Shown: one piece after another, positions 33,778-42,392 of the stretch | Layout of the letters: each line of letters starts with the position of its first letter | How positions within the stretch are numbered: the first letter of the stretch is position 1 | Source: an uncultured Clostridia bacterium | GTDB lineage: Bacteria > Bacillota > Clostridia > Oscillospirales > Ruminococcaceae | DNA: 51,605 nucleotides | Assembly (NCBI GenBank): GCA_947177735.1 | Contig: CAMWVP010000006.1 | Coordinates: forward strand, 1 to 51,605 | Reading direction: 5' to 3' | Program-made: the position numbers and the translations under genes | Notes under the pieces: model-generated | Told to the model about the DNA's origin: nothing | Databases searched by the model: none | What the model saw: the letters and a program-made list of their open reading frames with translations, nothing else

Positions 33778-33800
33778 GTTATCCTCCTTAATTTGTGCGA

Positions 33801-33820
33801 ATTTCCGAAGCTTCGGAAAT
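33801..33820. promoter_or_regulatory. 20-bp perfect palindrome upstream of greA
   Basis: ATTTCCGAAGCTTCGGAAAT, fully symmetric around an AAGCTT core, lies 24 bases before greA and 12 bases from repeat A3. It could be an operator or an RNA hairpin in the greA leader. Confidence 0.55.
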
Positions 33821-33831
33821 CTTTCTCTATA

Positions 33832-33990
33832 GGGCACCTCTAAAAATCTTGTTTGAGGTAAAATCGGCAAAGCACGCCATCTGCGTCGTCAAACCTCCTC
33901 GCAAGGCATACAGCCTTGCTTCGTCGGCTTTCCTCGCAGCCGACGTACTCTACCGATTTTACCTTTTCAAACCGATTTTTAGAGATGCCC
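33832..33990. repeat. MITE-like palindromic element A3 (159 bp)
   Basis: Starts GGGCACCTCTAAAAATC and ends GATTTTTAGAGATGCCC; terminal inverted repeats of about 37 bases with few mismatches. The interior holds GCAAGG-CATACAG-CCTTGC and GTCGGC...GCCGAC. It lies between the protease gene stop and greA, in the same orientation to the flanking genes as A1 and A2. No clear target duplication. Confidence 0.84.
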
Positions 33991-34008
33991 TGTAAACTTT
34001 CCGTCAGC

Positions 34009-35211
34009 TTATTGCTGCGGATTTGCCTGCGGCGCGAGAATTTCCAGAGCCTTTTGGAGCTGGCTGTCCGTCTCGTGAGGCAGGTACTCTATCGAAGCAC
34101 CCGCGGGCAGCTCGGTAAGGTAATCGGGCTTCAATCCGACGCCATCATACGGATCGGATCGCGCGGGAATTATAGTCGCCGTCGTAAGGCTCAAAGCGCT
34201 GCCGTCCGGAAACTCATAGGTGGACTGCATTACCGCCTTTCCGTAGGTCTGCGTTCCGATGAGCTGAGCGCCGTTTATATCGCGCAGCGCCGCCGCAAAC
34301 AGCTCGGCGGCGGATACGGTCCCTCCGTCGACAAGAACGGCGATCGGCAGATCCATCGACTCCTCCGAGTCGGTCTCGATCAGCGTTTTCTTAACGCCGC
34401 CCGAGTACTCCGCGGTAGCGACCACAGCCGCGGGGAGTATTCGGTTAAGCATCGGCTTCAGCGCCGCGATAACGCCGCCGCTGTTCTGCCGCAGATCGAT
34501 TATCAGCGCCTTTGCGCCGTCCGAGGAGAGCGAGTTCAGCGAGTTCGAGAACTGCTCCGAGGTTTTGGCATTGAACGAGGTGATACGGATATATCCGATA
34601 TTGTCCGACAACATTTCATCGGACACCGACGAGATATCGATCTGCTGACGGATAAGGTTTACCGTCAGCTCCTCGCCGTTGCGCACGAGCTTCAGCGTGA
34701 GCTTGGTGCCTATCGCGCCCGCTATCCTTTCGAGCGCCGTGTTGTCGTCCATAGACAGCAGGCTCCTGCCGTCTATCTCGGTGATCACGTCGCCCGTAAG
34801 TACGCCGTTGCTCTCGGCCGAGCCGCCCTTGTAAACGGTGGTTATCTTGAGGTAGCCGCTGCCGTCACCCTCCGCTTCAAAGCCCGCGCCGTTTACAACG
34901 CCGCTGTTCGTCTGCTGGAGCTCGTAATATGTCTGAGCGGTCATATAAGTCGCGTACTTGTCGCCAATGCCCGATACATAGCCGTTTATGACGGCTGCCT
35001 CGAGCGCCTCGTCGATTATCGTGCCCGTATAGTTGTTGCGCACCGTAACGTCCATCTCCTGGAGCTTCTGATAAACGCCCTCGTACTTCTCGGAGCTGGA
35101 TATCTTTTGATTATATCTGCTGAGCGACACCGTCCATGTAAGCACGAACGTTATCGCACATCCGATCGCGACAAGACTTATCGCGATACCGAGTGATATT
35201 TTCCTGTTCAA
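34009..35211 (-). CDS. S41-family carboxy-terminal processing protease
   Basis: 400 residues. An N-terminal membrane anchor (about 5-28) is followed by a PDZ domain (about 105-185, AGFEAEGDGSGYLKI ... GDVITEIDGRSL) and the S41 catalytic domain. The catalytic serine is S300 in DGGTVSAAELFAAAL and the lysine K325 in QTYGKAVMQ. The enzyme sits on the outer side of the membrane and trims exported proteins. It is encoded 37 bases after ftsX, a common clostridial order (ftsE-ftsX-ctp), which suggests a role in cell-wall growth control. Confidence 0.95.
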   Translation of the reverse strand: MNRKISLGIAISLVAIGCAITFVLTWTVSLSRYNQKISSSEKYEGVYQKLQEMDVTVRNNYTGTIIDEALEAAVINGYVSGIGDKYATYMTAQTYYELQQTNSGVVNGAGFEAEGDGSGYLKITTVYKGGSAESNGVLTGDVITEIDGRSLLSMDDNTALERIAGAIGTKLTLKLVRNGEELTVNLIRQQIDISSVSDEMLSDNIGYIRITSFNAKTSEQFSNSLNSLSSDGAKALIIDLRQNSGGVIAALKPMLNRILPAAVVATAEYSGGVKKTLIETDSEESMDLPIAVLVDGGTVSAAELFAAALRDINGAQLIGTQTYGKAVMQSTYEFPDGSALSLTTATIIPARSDPYDGVGLKPDYLTELPAGASIEYLPHETDSQLQKALEILAPQANPQQ

Positions 35212-35248
35212 AATAAGTTCCCTTTCTGTTGTTGTGATATATATTCGG

Positions 35249-36151
35249 TCACACTTTAAGATACTTGCCCATGCTGATTATTGTTCCGACAGCACCGAGC
35301 AGCGCTCCCGCCGCACAATTTATGCCGAGCACCGTCCAGCAAACGCCGTCGAACGGTATCAGGTTAAAGAAGCCGAACATCTCCCACAGCGTGAAATTAT
35401 CCGTAAACAGCGAGAAGATCGAATCGTAGACAAACCATGTCAGTCCCCACGAAGCCGCTCCCGCAACTACTCCGACAAACATACCCTCCACGAAAAACGG
35501 CAGCTTTATAAAGCCGTTCGTCGCGCCGACGTATTTCATAATGGTTATCTCGTTGCGGCGCGCGAAAACGCTCGAGCGTATGGTATTAGAGATGATGACG
35601 ATGCTGACAAGGACAAGCGTCGCCATTACACCTATGACGATGACCGAGAAGGTCTTTCTGATGTTCTGGAGGGCACTCGCGAAATCGTAGGGCGCTCTTA
35701 CCTCCTCTACGCCGTCAATGCTCTGCACCGCGGTAACGACGGGGCGAATCCTCTGAATGTCCTTGACACGCGCGAAAAACGAGTGCGGAACGGGATTCTC
35801 TTCGAGGTACTCCATTATCTCCGCGTACTCGCCGAGATTTTCATTGAAGCGTATCTTGCCCTCGTCGGGCGAGATGTACTGCACGTCGGTAAGGTCGGCG
35901 TTGTTGTTCAGCACGCTCTTGATATGGTCAAGCTGAGCGTCGGTGATGTCCTCGACGACGAAGATGGAAATCTGGTTCATATCCTCGATGTTGCCCATAA
36001 TGATGTCTATGTTCGTCATAACCAACACCGCTATGCTTATCTGCAGCAGGCTTACAAGAAGTATCGAGAAGCTCGCGAAGGACATTACAAAATTTTTCCA
36101 GACGGAGGTTATACCTTTTTTGACAAGGTAACTGACATTACTCGTTCTCAT
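35249..36151 (-). CDS. ftsX: Cell division protein FtsX
   Basis: 300 residues from the ATG at 36151 (GGAGG five bases upstream). Four membrane helices: one near the N-terminus (about 24-44), then an outside domain of about 100 residues, and three more near the C-terminus (about 165-190, 215-240 and 268-290). It pairs with FtsE in an ABC-type complex that activates cell-wall hydrolases at division or elongation. It overlaps the end of ftsE by 14 bases, which indicates translational coupling. Confidence 0.95.
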   Translation of the reverse strand: MRTSNVSYLVKKGITSVWKNFVMSFASFSILLVSLLQISIAVLVMTNIDIIMGNIEDMNQISIFVVEDITDAQLDHIKSVLNNNADLTDVQYISPDEGKIRFNENLGEYAEIMEYLEENPVPHSFFARVKDIQRIRPVVTAVQSIDGVEEVRAPYDFASALQNIRKTFSVIVIGVMATLVLVSIVIISNTIRSSVFARRNEITIMKYVGATNGFIKLPFFVEGMFVGVVAGAASWGLTWFVYDSIFSLFTDNFTLWEMFGFFNLIPFDGVCWTVLGINCAAGALLGAVGTIISMGKYLKV

Positions 36152-36824
36152 CGTTACCTCCGATCGTCTCGTCAAACGTTATCGTGCCTTTATCCAAATT
36201 GATTATCCTGCCGCCGAAATAGCGCACCAGCTCGTGCTCGTGCGTTATCATAACGACAGTCGTGCCGCAGCGGTTTATCTCCTTGAGCAGCCCCACGATC
36301 TCGTAGGAGCGTTTGGGGTCAAGGTTTCCCGTAGGCTCGTCGACGATAAGCAGTCCGGGGTCGTTCGCGAGCGCGCGGGCGATCGCCACACGCTGCTGCT
36401 CGCCGCCCGAAAGCTCCTTTGTGCGGCTCTTCGCCTTGTGCGCAAGCTCGACAAGGTTCAGAACATACGGCACTCTCTGGCGTATGTATTTGCCCGACTG
36501 ATCGGCTATCCTGAGCACGAACGAAACGTTTTCGTACACGGTGAAATCCTGAATGAGCCTAAATTCCTGGAATACAACGCCGATAGAACGACGGAACTTA
36601 GCGACCCTGTTGCCCTTGAGCTTGGACAGATTATAGCCGTTTACGAACACGCGCCCCGAGCTCGGCACCAGCTCCCGCATCATCAGCTTCATAAGCGTGG
36701 ATTTTCCCGCGCCCGACTCGCCGACTATAAAGACGAATTCTCCGTCGTTTATGCGGAGATTTACGTCTACCAAAGCGTCAACGCCGCTGGAATAGTGGAC
36801 GTTGACATTCTTCATTTCTACCAT
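36138..36824 (-). CDS. ftsE: Cell division ATP-binding protein FtsE
   Basis: 228 residues from the ATG at 36824, behind GGGGGAGA. Walker A GESGAGKST, signature LSGGEQQRVAIARAL, Walker B LLIVDEPTGNLDP and the H-loop MITHEHELV are present. The short length without a regulatory tail and the partner ftsX fit FtsE. The upstream frame to 36875 has no ribosome site. TATAAT occurs about 19 bases before the start, but a matching -35 box is unclear. Confidence 0.95.
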   Translation of the reverse strand: MVEMKNVNVHYSSGVDALVDVNLRINDGEFVFIVGESGAGKSTLMKLMMRELVPSSGRVFVNGYNLSKLKGNRVAKFRRSIGVVFQEFRLIQDFTVYENVSFVLRIADQSGKYIRQRVPYVLNLVELAHKAKSRTKELSGGEQQRVAIARALANDPGLLIVDEPTGNLDPKRSYEIVGLLKEINRCGTTVVMITHEHELVRYFGGRIINLDKGTITFDETIGGNDENE

Positions 36825-36998
36825 AAAACAATTTCTCCCCCTAATTATACAAGATAAAGCAATGTTTTTCCTCAATTATATATTTGTCTGTCTAATATCT
36901 TTGGCAATTATTTACAGCTAAAACCGCTCCTATAACAAACCATATGGCTGCCCCATTGACTAAAATCAGCCAAAGAGCAGCCCTAATGTATTCAATTG

Positions 36999-38084
36999 TC
37001 AGAACTTGGTCGGGTTCGCCGCAAGGTACTTCTTGACCATAAGCGCGATCTTGAAGATGATCGCGTGGTCAAACTCGCGCAGGTCAAGACCCGTCAGCTT
37101 CTTTATCTTATCAAGACGGTACACCAGCGTGTTTCTGTGAACGAACAGCTTTCTCGACGTCTCGGAGACGTTCAGGCTGTTTTCAAAGAACTTCTGAATA
37201 GTGAACAGCGTCTCATGATCGAGACTCTCGATAGAGTTCTTTTTGAATACCTCCTTGAGGAAGGTCTCGCAGAGCGTGGTCGGCAGGTGGTAGATAAGAC
37301 GCGCGATGCCGAGATTGTCGTAGGATACGATATTCTTGTCGGTATCGAAAACCTTTCCGACCTCAAGCGCGGTCTGAGCCTCCTTGAACGAACGCGCAAG
37401 CTCCTTTACGCCGAGCACGGGAGTGCCTATGCCGACATTGACCTTAGTGAAGAACTCGCTCGAAAGCGTGTCCGAGATGCTTCTCGCGAGCTTCTCGAGA
37501 TCCTTCACATCTATGTTGTTCTTGACCTCCTTGACGAGAACGATATCCGTCTCGGTGATGTTGAAAACGAAATCCTTATTCTTATCGGGGAACAGGTTCT
37601 GAATAACGTCATACGCCGAAACGTCGTTCGACGCGATAACGCTTATGAGGAACACGACCCTGCTTATATCGCCGTTAAAGTGCAGCTCGCGCGCCTTAAG
37701 ACTAATATCGCCCGGCAGAACGTTATCGAGAATGATGTTCTTGACGAAGTTGTTCCTGTCGTACTTCTCGTCGTAGTACTGCTTTATGCTGGAAAGCGAG
37801 ATCGCGATTATGCCCGCGTACTTGGACGCGGACTCGTCCGTGCCCTCGACAAATACCGCGTAGTCGGGCTTTATATGAACGCCGAACGGCTTGTAGGTGT
37901 ATCCGTCGCGGATAAATACCTCGTGTGAATCCCCCAGCTCGATGGAGAAGAAATCGTTTCCCCCTCCCACGCGCGTAAGATCGCTGCAAGCGACGATAGT
38001 TCCGTTCTCGTCGATAACTCCGATAACCCTGTTGACCGTGTCCTTCATCTGATGGACGATACCCTGAAATAGCCTGTTTGACAT
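36999..38084 (-). CDS. CdaR/PucR-type transcriptional regulator
   Basis: 361 residues from the ATG at 38084 (AGAGGT upstream). An N-terminal sugar-diacid recognition-type sensor domain (about 1-130, starting NRLFQGIVHQMKDTVNRVIG) is followed by a GGDEF-like middle region and the PucR C-terminal helix-turn-helix (about 295-350, LNVSETSRKLFVHRNTLVYRLDKIKKLTGLDL, read in two parts). CdaR proteins respond to sugar diacids such as glucarate in other bacteria. Here it stands alone upstream of ftsE, so its target is unknown; a link to the uronate genes 10 kb away is possible but unproven. Confidence 0.9.
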   Translation of the reverse strand: MSNRLFQGIVHQMKDTVNRVIGVIDENGTIVACSDLTRVGGGNDFFSIELGDSHEVFIRDGYTYKPFGVHIKPDYAVFVEGTDESASKYAGIIAISLSSIKQYYDEKYDRNNFVKNIILDNVLPGDISLKARELHFNGDISRVVFLISVIASNDVSAYDVIQNLFPDKNKDFVFNITETDIVLVKEVKNNIDVKDLEKLARSISDTLSSEFFTKVNVGIGTPVLGVKELARSFKEAQTALEVGKVFDTDKNIVSYDNLGIARLIYHLPTTLCETFLKEVFKKNSIESLDHETLFTIQKFFENSLNVSETSRKLFVHRNTLVYRLDKIKKLTGLDLREFDHAIIFKIALMVKKYLAANPTKF

Positions 38085-38162
38085 CTGAATACCTCTTTCT
38101 GTTTTTTTTGCTATTCTCCTATTATTGCCCCGCCAACGAAACCTTACCTGCAATACTCGCCC

Positions 38163-38243
38163 TAAACCGAAAATCTCTGCGTCAAAGCTCCTTGCAGTAC
38201 ATACAGTACAGCAGCGTCGCTTTTCCTTGAGCTTTTCGGTTTA
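38163..38243. repeat. Short palindromic intergenic element (B3)
   Basis: 81 bp. TAAACCGAAAA (38163-38173) and TTTTCGGTTTA (38233-38243) are exact inverse repeats. The tip is GTA-CATACAG-TAC (38197-38209). Flanking words CGTCAAAGCTCCTTGCA and CGTCGCTTTTCCTTGAG match the cores of A1-A3 (CGTCAAACCTCCTCGCA and CGTCGGCTTTCCTAGCAG). It lies in the 455-base gap between the cdaR-like and metG genes, which otherwise holds the metG promoter and an AT-rich inverted repeat. Confidence 0.7.
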
Positions 38244-38378
38244 TGCCTTCGTCTTTTGGTAAGCTTTCATTGGCGGAGCAATATTCCAAAGGGCGCGAAC
38301 CTCTCCCCCGGATTTGTAAAAAATACACAGTCCAAGCCCCCGAATTTTGTACCTATCTCTATTGTACTAAAAAATGCA

Positions 38379-38429
38379 AAAAAAATCAAGTCTTTTTTAT
38401 GTCATATGTAAAAATTTCTTGATTTTTTT
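38379..38429. other. AT-rich inverted repeat upstream of metG
   Basis: AAAAAAATCAAG (38379-38390) and CTTGATTTTTTT (38418-38429) are exact inverse complements separated by 27 bases. On the plus strand the 3' arm ends in seven T, so it resembles a weak terminator just ahead of the metG promoter; it could insulate metG. Confidence 0.5.
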
Positions 38430-38437
38430 CCCAATAC

Positions 38438-38466
38438 TTGAAAATCCGCTTAAAATGTACTATAAT
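38438..38466 (+). promoter_or_regulatory. metG promoter
   Basis: TTGAAA (38438-38443), a 17-base spacer and a perfect TATAAT (38461-38466). The leader of about 65 bases shows no T-box or S-box features. Confidence 0.82.
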
Positions 38467-38539
38467 ATAATTATATAAGTATGCGCTTTTAGGGCACTAT
38501 TTACAGAATTTACAAATAATGGAAACGAGGAAGATACCA

Positions 38540-40477
38540 ATGAACGAAAAAGGGAAATATTATATAACCACTCCGATATACTATCCGTCGGACAAACCTC
38601 ACGTAGGTCACTGCTACACGACCGTGGCATGCGACTCGATAGCGCGTTTCAAGAGAATGCAGGGCTATGACGTGATGTTCCTGACGGGTACGGACGAGCA
38701 CGGTCTGAAGATCGAGCAGAAGGCGGCTGCCGCGGGCGTCGCTCCGAAGGAGTATGTAGACAATATAGTCGAGAAGTTCAAAAAGCTCTGGGAGACTATG
38801 GACATCAGCTACACGCGCTATATCCGCACCACCGACGACTACCACGTAAAGAGTGTACAGAACATCTTCAGAAAGCTCTACGACAAGGGGTATATCTACA
38901 AGGGACAGTACGAGGGCAAATACTGTACGCCCTGCGAGAGCTTCTGGACGGAGAGCCAGCTCAAGGACGGCAAGTGCCCCGACTGCGGTCGCGAGGTCGT
39001 CGACGCGCACGAGGAGGCGTACTTCCTCAAACTGTCGGATTTCGCGGACAAGGTAGAGAAGTTCCTCACCGAGACGGACTATCTCTCGCCGAAGAGCCGC
39101 GTAAACGAGATGATCAACAACTTCATAAAGCCCGGTCTCGAGGATCTGTGCGTCTCGCGCACCTCGTTCACATGGGGAGTTCCCGTGGATTTTGACCCGA
39201 AGCACGTTGTCTACGTATGGGTGGACGCTCTGTCGAACTATATAACCGCTCTCGGCTACGAAAACGGTGCGTTTGACGATTACAACAAGTACTGGCCCGC
39301 CGATATGCATATGACCGCGAAAGAGATCGTCCGCTTCCACTCGATAGTATGGCCGATCATTCTGATGATGCTCGGTGAGCCGCTCCCGAAGAAGCTGTAC
39401 GGTCACGGCTGGATAAACTTCAACGGACAGAAGATGTCAAAGTCCGTCGGAAACGTTATAGACCCATTCGTGCTCGCAGAGCGCTACGGCTCGGACGCGG
39501 TGCGCTATCAGATACTGCGCGATATGCCCTACGGCTCGGACAGCAACTTCTCGAACGAGATAATGATAAGCCGCATAAATTCCGACCTCGCGAACGATCT
39601 GGGCAACCTCGTTTCCCGTACCGTTGCGATGGCGGACAAATATTTCGGCGGCACGCTCCCGACCAACCGTCAGCCCGAGGCGCTCGACGACGAGCTTATC
39701 GGCATGGCGAAAGCTCTGCGCGAGACGGTCGCGCCACTTGTCGAGGAGGCTCAGCTCTCCCGCGCGCTTGAGGAGATATTCAAGGTAGTTTCCCGCGCTA
39801 ACAAGTATATCGACGAGACCGAGCCGTGGATACTCGGCAAGAGCGAGGAGAAAAAGGCGCGTCTTGCAAGCGTGCTGTACAACCTGCTGGAGACGATACG
39901 CATTTGCAGCGGCTTGCTGGCGGCGTTTATGCCGCGCACAATGCCCGTGGTATGGGAGCAGATAGGCGCAAACGAAAGCCTTACCGCATATGATACGCTG
40001 GGAGTATTCGGCAAGCTCCCCGAGAATGTGACCGTTCACAAGGGCGGCGTGCTGTTCCCTAGAATTGACGCCGACAAGGAGATAGACGAGCTGAACGCGC
40101 TTTTACAGCCCGCCAAGACTATCCGAGAGGACGAGGACTTGGATAAAGCGAACATCATCAGCATCGACCAATTCGCTGAGGTCAAGCTCCGCAGCGGCGA
40201 GATAACCGCCTGCGAAAAGATACCCAAGGCGAAGAAGCTGCTCAAGCTCACCGTCGACGACGGCAGAAACGGCAGACAGATAGTTTCTGGTATCGCGAAA
40301 TGGTATAAGCCCGAGGACCTGATCGGAAAGAAAATAGTGTTCGTGGCTAACCTCGCGCCGGCTAAGCTGTGCGGAGAGCTCTCCGAGGGCATGATACTCG
40401 CGTGTGATGCGGGCAAGGACGACGTTCGGGTGCTGTTCCTCGACAAGGACGTGCCGAACGGCTCCACGATCAGATAA
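38540..40477 (+). CDS. metG: Methionyl-tRNA synthetase
   Basis: 645 residues from the ATG at 38540, with GAGGAAG just upstream; an in-frame ATG at 38519 has no ribosome site. Class I motifs: HIGH-like YYPSDKPHVGHCYTT, GTDEHG and KMSKS (GQKMSKSVGN). A zinc knuckle CTPC...CPDC (in YCTPCESFW and GKCPDCG) is present. The C-terminal about 105 residues form a tRNA-binding/dimerisation OB domain (VKLRSGEITACEKIPKAKKL). It starts a plus-strand run that includes the PH-domain protein gene 16 bases downstream. Confidence 0.97.
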   Translation: MNEKGKYYITTPIYYPSDKPHVGHCYTTVACDSIARFKRMQGYDVMFLTGTDEHGLKIEQKAAAAGVAPKEYVDNIVEKFKKLWETMDISYTRYIRTTDDYHVKSVQNIFRKLYDKGYIYKGQYEGKYCTPCESFWTESQLKDGKCPDCGREVVDAHEEAYFLKLSDFADKVEKFLTETDYLSPKSRVNEMINNFIKPGLEDLCVSRTSFTWGVPVDFDPKHVVYVWVDALSNYITALGYENGAFDDYNKYWPADMHMTAKEIVRFHSIVWPIILMMLGEPLPKKLYGHGWINFNGQKMSKSVGNVIDPFVLAERYGSDAVRYQILRDMPYGSDSNFSNEIMISRINSDLANDLGNLVSRTVAMADKYFGGTLPTNRQPEALDDELIGMAKALRETVAPLVEEAQLSRALEEIFKVVSRANKYIDETEPWILGKSEEKKARLASVLYNLLETIRICSGLLAAFMPRTMPVVWEQIGANESLTAYDTLGVFGKLPENVTVHKGGVLFPRIDADKEIDELNALLQPAKTIREDEDLDKANIISIDQFAEVKLRSGEITACEKIPKAKKLLKLTVDDGRNGRQIVSGIAKWYKPEDLIGKKIVFVANLAPAKLCGELSEGMILACDAGKDDVRVLFLDKDVPNGSTIR

Positions 40478-40493
40478 GAAAGGACTGATAAGT

Positions 40494-40913
40494 ATGGCGA
40501 AGCCTATCCCCGGACAGGTGTGGACGGATAAAAAGCGGACGTTTCTCGGGCTTCCGTGGTCGTTCACGCGTTATATATTAACGGAAAAGAAGCTTATAAC
40601 CCGCAAAGGGTTCCTTAACATCACCGAGGACGAGGTGGAGCTGTACCGCGTTCTCGACAAGAGTCTGCGCCTGCCGTTCGGACAGAGGATGTTCGGCTGC
40701 GGCACGGTGATAATCAACTGCAAGGACGTTGACACTCCCGTAAAGGAGGTCAAGTCGATAAAGCGCCCGAGAGAATTTTCGGATATACTCGAGAAATATG
40801 TTGACGCCCAGCGCGACAAATACGGCACGCGCGGCAGAGATATTCTGGGATTTCAGCCGCACGACCATGACGACGAGCTCTGCGGCGAGGATCACGACAA
40901 TATGATCAGATAA
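40494..40913 (+). CDS. Bacterial PH-domain (bPH2-like) protein
   Basis: 139 residues. The segment TRYILTEKKLITRKGFLNITEDEVELYRVLD and the following hydrophobic strand pattern (through VKEVKSIKRPREF) are typical of bPH2/DUF304 PH-like domains; there is no membrane helix, unlike many family members. The C-terminus is rich in His and Asp (QPHDHDDELCGEDHDN) and might bind metal. AAAGGA precedes the start at 40494; the longer frame into metG is rejected. Function unknown. Confidence 0.82.
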   Translation: MAKPIPGQVWTDKKRTFLGLPWSFTRYILTEKKLITRKGFLNITEDEVELYRVLDKSLRLPFGQRMFGCGTVIINCKDVDTPVKEVKSIKRPREFSDILEKYVDAQRDKYGTRGRDILGFQPHDHDDELCGEDHDNMIR

Positions 40914-40962
40914 ACTATTTTGCGGCTTTTGCCGTTTGCCCAAGGAAGGGGGAAAATGAAGT

Positions 40963-41610
40963 ATGGATATTTCAAGAATAGCGGACATAGGTTCCGTCAA
41001 TCAGACAACACTGACCAAAACGTCAACACAGCGCACGGAAACAAAAACCACTACGCTGACTACCGAGCACACCGACAGCTTTGTAAAGTCCGAGGCTGCC
41101 TTTACGCCCGCGTATACCAAGAAGTCGGCTCAGAAGCAGACCGCCGACAACAACCTCACCCATAAAGAGAATACCGAGGATATGGTCGCCAAGGTCGACG
41201 AGCAGGGCAAGCCCGCGACTATCGAGGAGCGTATGACCAAGGGCGTGAGCCACATTATCCGCGCTATGTTCGTCAAGCAGGGCGAGGTCATCTCGGGGAA
41301 TGTTCCGAGCGTGGGCGCGAAGATGTACGCCGAGGAGCTGCTCGCCCAGCTGCGTCAGCTTTACGGCAACTCAGCCGCCGACGAGAACACGGAGGAATAC
41401 TGGCAGCCCGACGAGACGGCGGCGCGCCTGCTGATGTTCTTCGACTGCGTAAGCGTTGAGGGCGAGGACAAGGCGGGGCTGCTTGAGCGCTCGTTCCTTT
41501 CGGCATTCTCGGACACCGAAAAGCTGTTCGGAGGACGCGGACGACTGCCGTTGGAGAGCTACGAGACCAAGCAGCTTGTTCTCGAGGCGTATTTCAACGG
41601 AGCGGCATAA
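40963..41610 (+). CDS. Soluble protein of unknown function with Thr-rich N-terminus
   Basis: 215 residues. The first 45 are Thr-rich and of low complexity (TTLTKTSTQRTETKTTTLT), followed by a polar Lys/Gln-rich stretch. From about residue 85 onward the protein is helical and mixed. There is no signal peptide or membrane helix and no recognised domain. AAGGGGG lies upstream. The gap to tatD is five bases, so it is co-transcribed with it. Confidence 0.75.
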   Translation: MDISRIADIGSVNQTTLTKTSTQRTETKTTTLTTEHTDSFVKSEAAFTPAYTKKSAQKQTADNNLTHKENTEDMVAKVDEQGKPATIEERMTKGVSHIIRAMFVKQGEVISGNVPSVGAKMYAEELLAQLRQLYGNSAADENTEEYWQPDETAARLLMFFDCVSVEGEDKAGLLERSFLSAFSDTEKLFGGRGRLPLESYETKQLVLEAYFNGAA

Positions 41611-41615
41611 AATAA

Positions 41616-42392
41616 ATGGGAATTTTTGATACACACGCGCATTACATGAAAGAGGATTTCGGTGAGGAGCTGGATACGCTTCTCGCCGAATTGCCGAGCA
41701 AAAATGTCAGACGCGTTCTTGCGGTAGGATGCGATCTGCCGTCCTCCGAGGAGGAGATCGCGCTCGCGGAGCGTTATGACTATATCTACGCGGCGGCGGG
41801 GATCCACCCCGAACACGCCGCCGAGCTCCCCGAGAATTGGGAGAGCCGACTGGAGCAAATGCTGGCGCATAAAAAAGTCGTCGCTTTGGGGGAGATAGGG
41901 CTTGATTATCACTATCCCGAACCTCCGCGCGATATCCAACGGGAAGTCTTTGTGCGGCAGCTTGAGATCGCAAGGCGGCTCGATATGCCCGTGATAATCC
42001 ACTCGCGTGACGCGTCGGGCGATACCATGGAGATACTGAGAGAATACAAGCCGCGCGGAGTGCTGCACTGCTTTTCGGGCAGTGCCGAGACCGCCCGCGA
42101 GGTCGTAAAGCTCGGTATGTATATCGGATTTACGGGAGTGCTGACGTTCAAGAACTCCAAAAAAGCGTGGGCAGCCTGCGCGGAAACTCCGATAGACCGA
42201 CTGCTTCTCGAGACGGACTGCCCGTATATGGCGCCCGTGCCTCACAGAGGAAAACGCTCTGACAGCTCAATGATTGCGTTCACCGCCGCGAAAATGGCGG
42301 AGATAAAGGGCGTTTCCACCGAGGAAATGATAGATATCGCTAGGAGAAACGGCGAAAGGCTGTTTTTCGGAATGGAGAATACCGATGAGTAA
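41616..42392 (+). CDS. tatD: TatD-family metal-dependent deoxyribonuclease
   Basis: 258 residues, amidohydrolase fold. Metal ligands appear in FDTHAHY (3-9), GEIGLDYH (about 92-99), VIHSRDA (about 127-133), LHCFSGS (about 150-156) and LLETDCPYMAP (about 199-209). TatD nucleases trim DNA 3' ends and act in repair and DNA turnover. It is commonly encoded next to metG in Firmicutes, which fits here. The last eight bases overlap the next gene. Confidence 0.95.
   Translation: MGIFDTHAHYMKEDFGEELDTLLAELPSKNVRRVLAVGCDLPSSEEEIALAERYDYIYAAAGIHPEHAAELPENWESRLEQMLAHKKVVALGEIGLDYHYPEPPRDIQREVFVRQLEIARRLDMPVIIHSRDASGDTMEILREYKPRGVLHCFSGSAETAREVVKLGMYIGFTGVLTFKNSKKAWAACAETPIDRLLLETDCPYMAPVPHRGKRSDSSMIAFTAAKMAEIKGVSTEEMIDIARRNGERLFFGMENTDE

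Noticed and set aside
33778-33870. Longer greA start
   Set aside because: Runs into the palindrome and repeat A3; the AAGGAGG site decides for 33777.
8359-38243. CRISPR array
   Set aside because: The repeats are scattered singly between genes, are palindromic over 80-180 bp and have no regular spacers or cas genes.
38085-38539. T-box or SAM riboswitch ahead of metG
   Set aside because: No T-box consensus, no specifier hairpin and no terminator/antiterminator pair; only repeat B3, an AT-rich inverted repeat and a simple promoter are visible.
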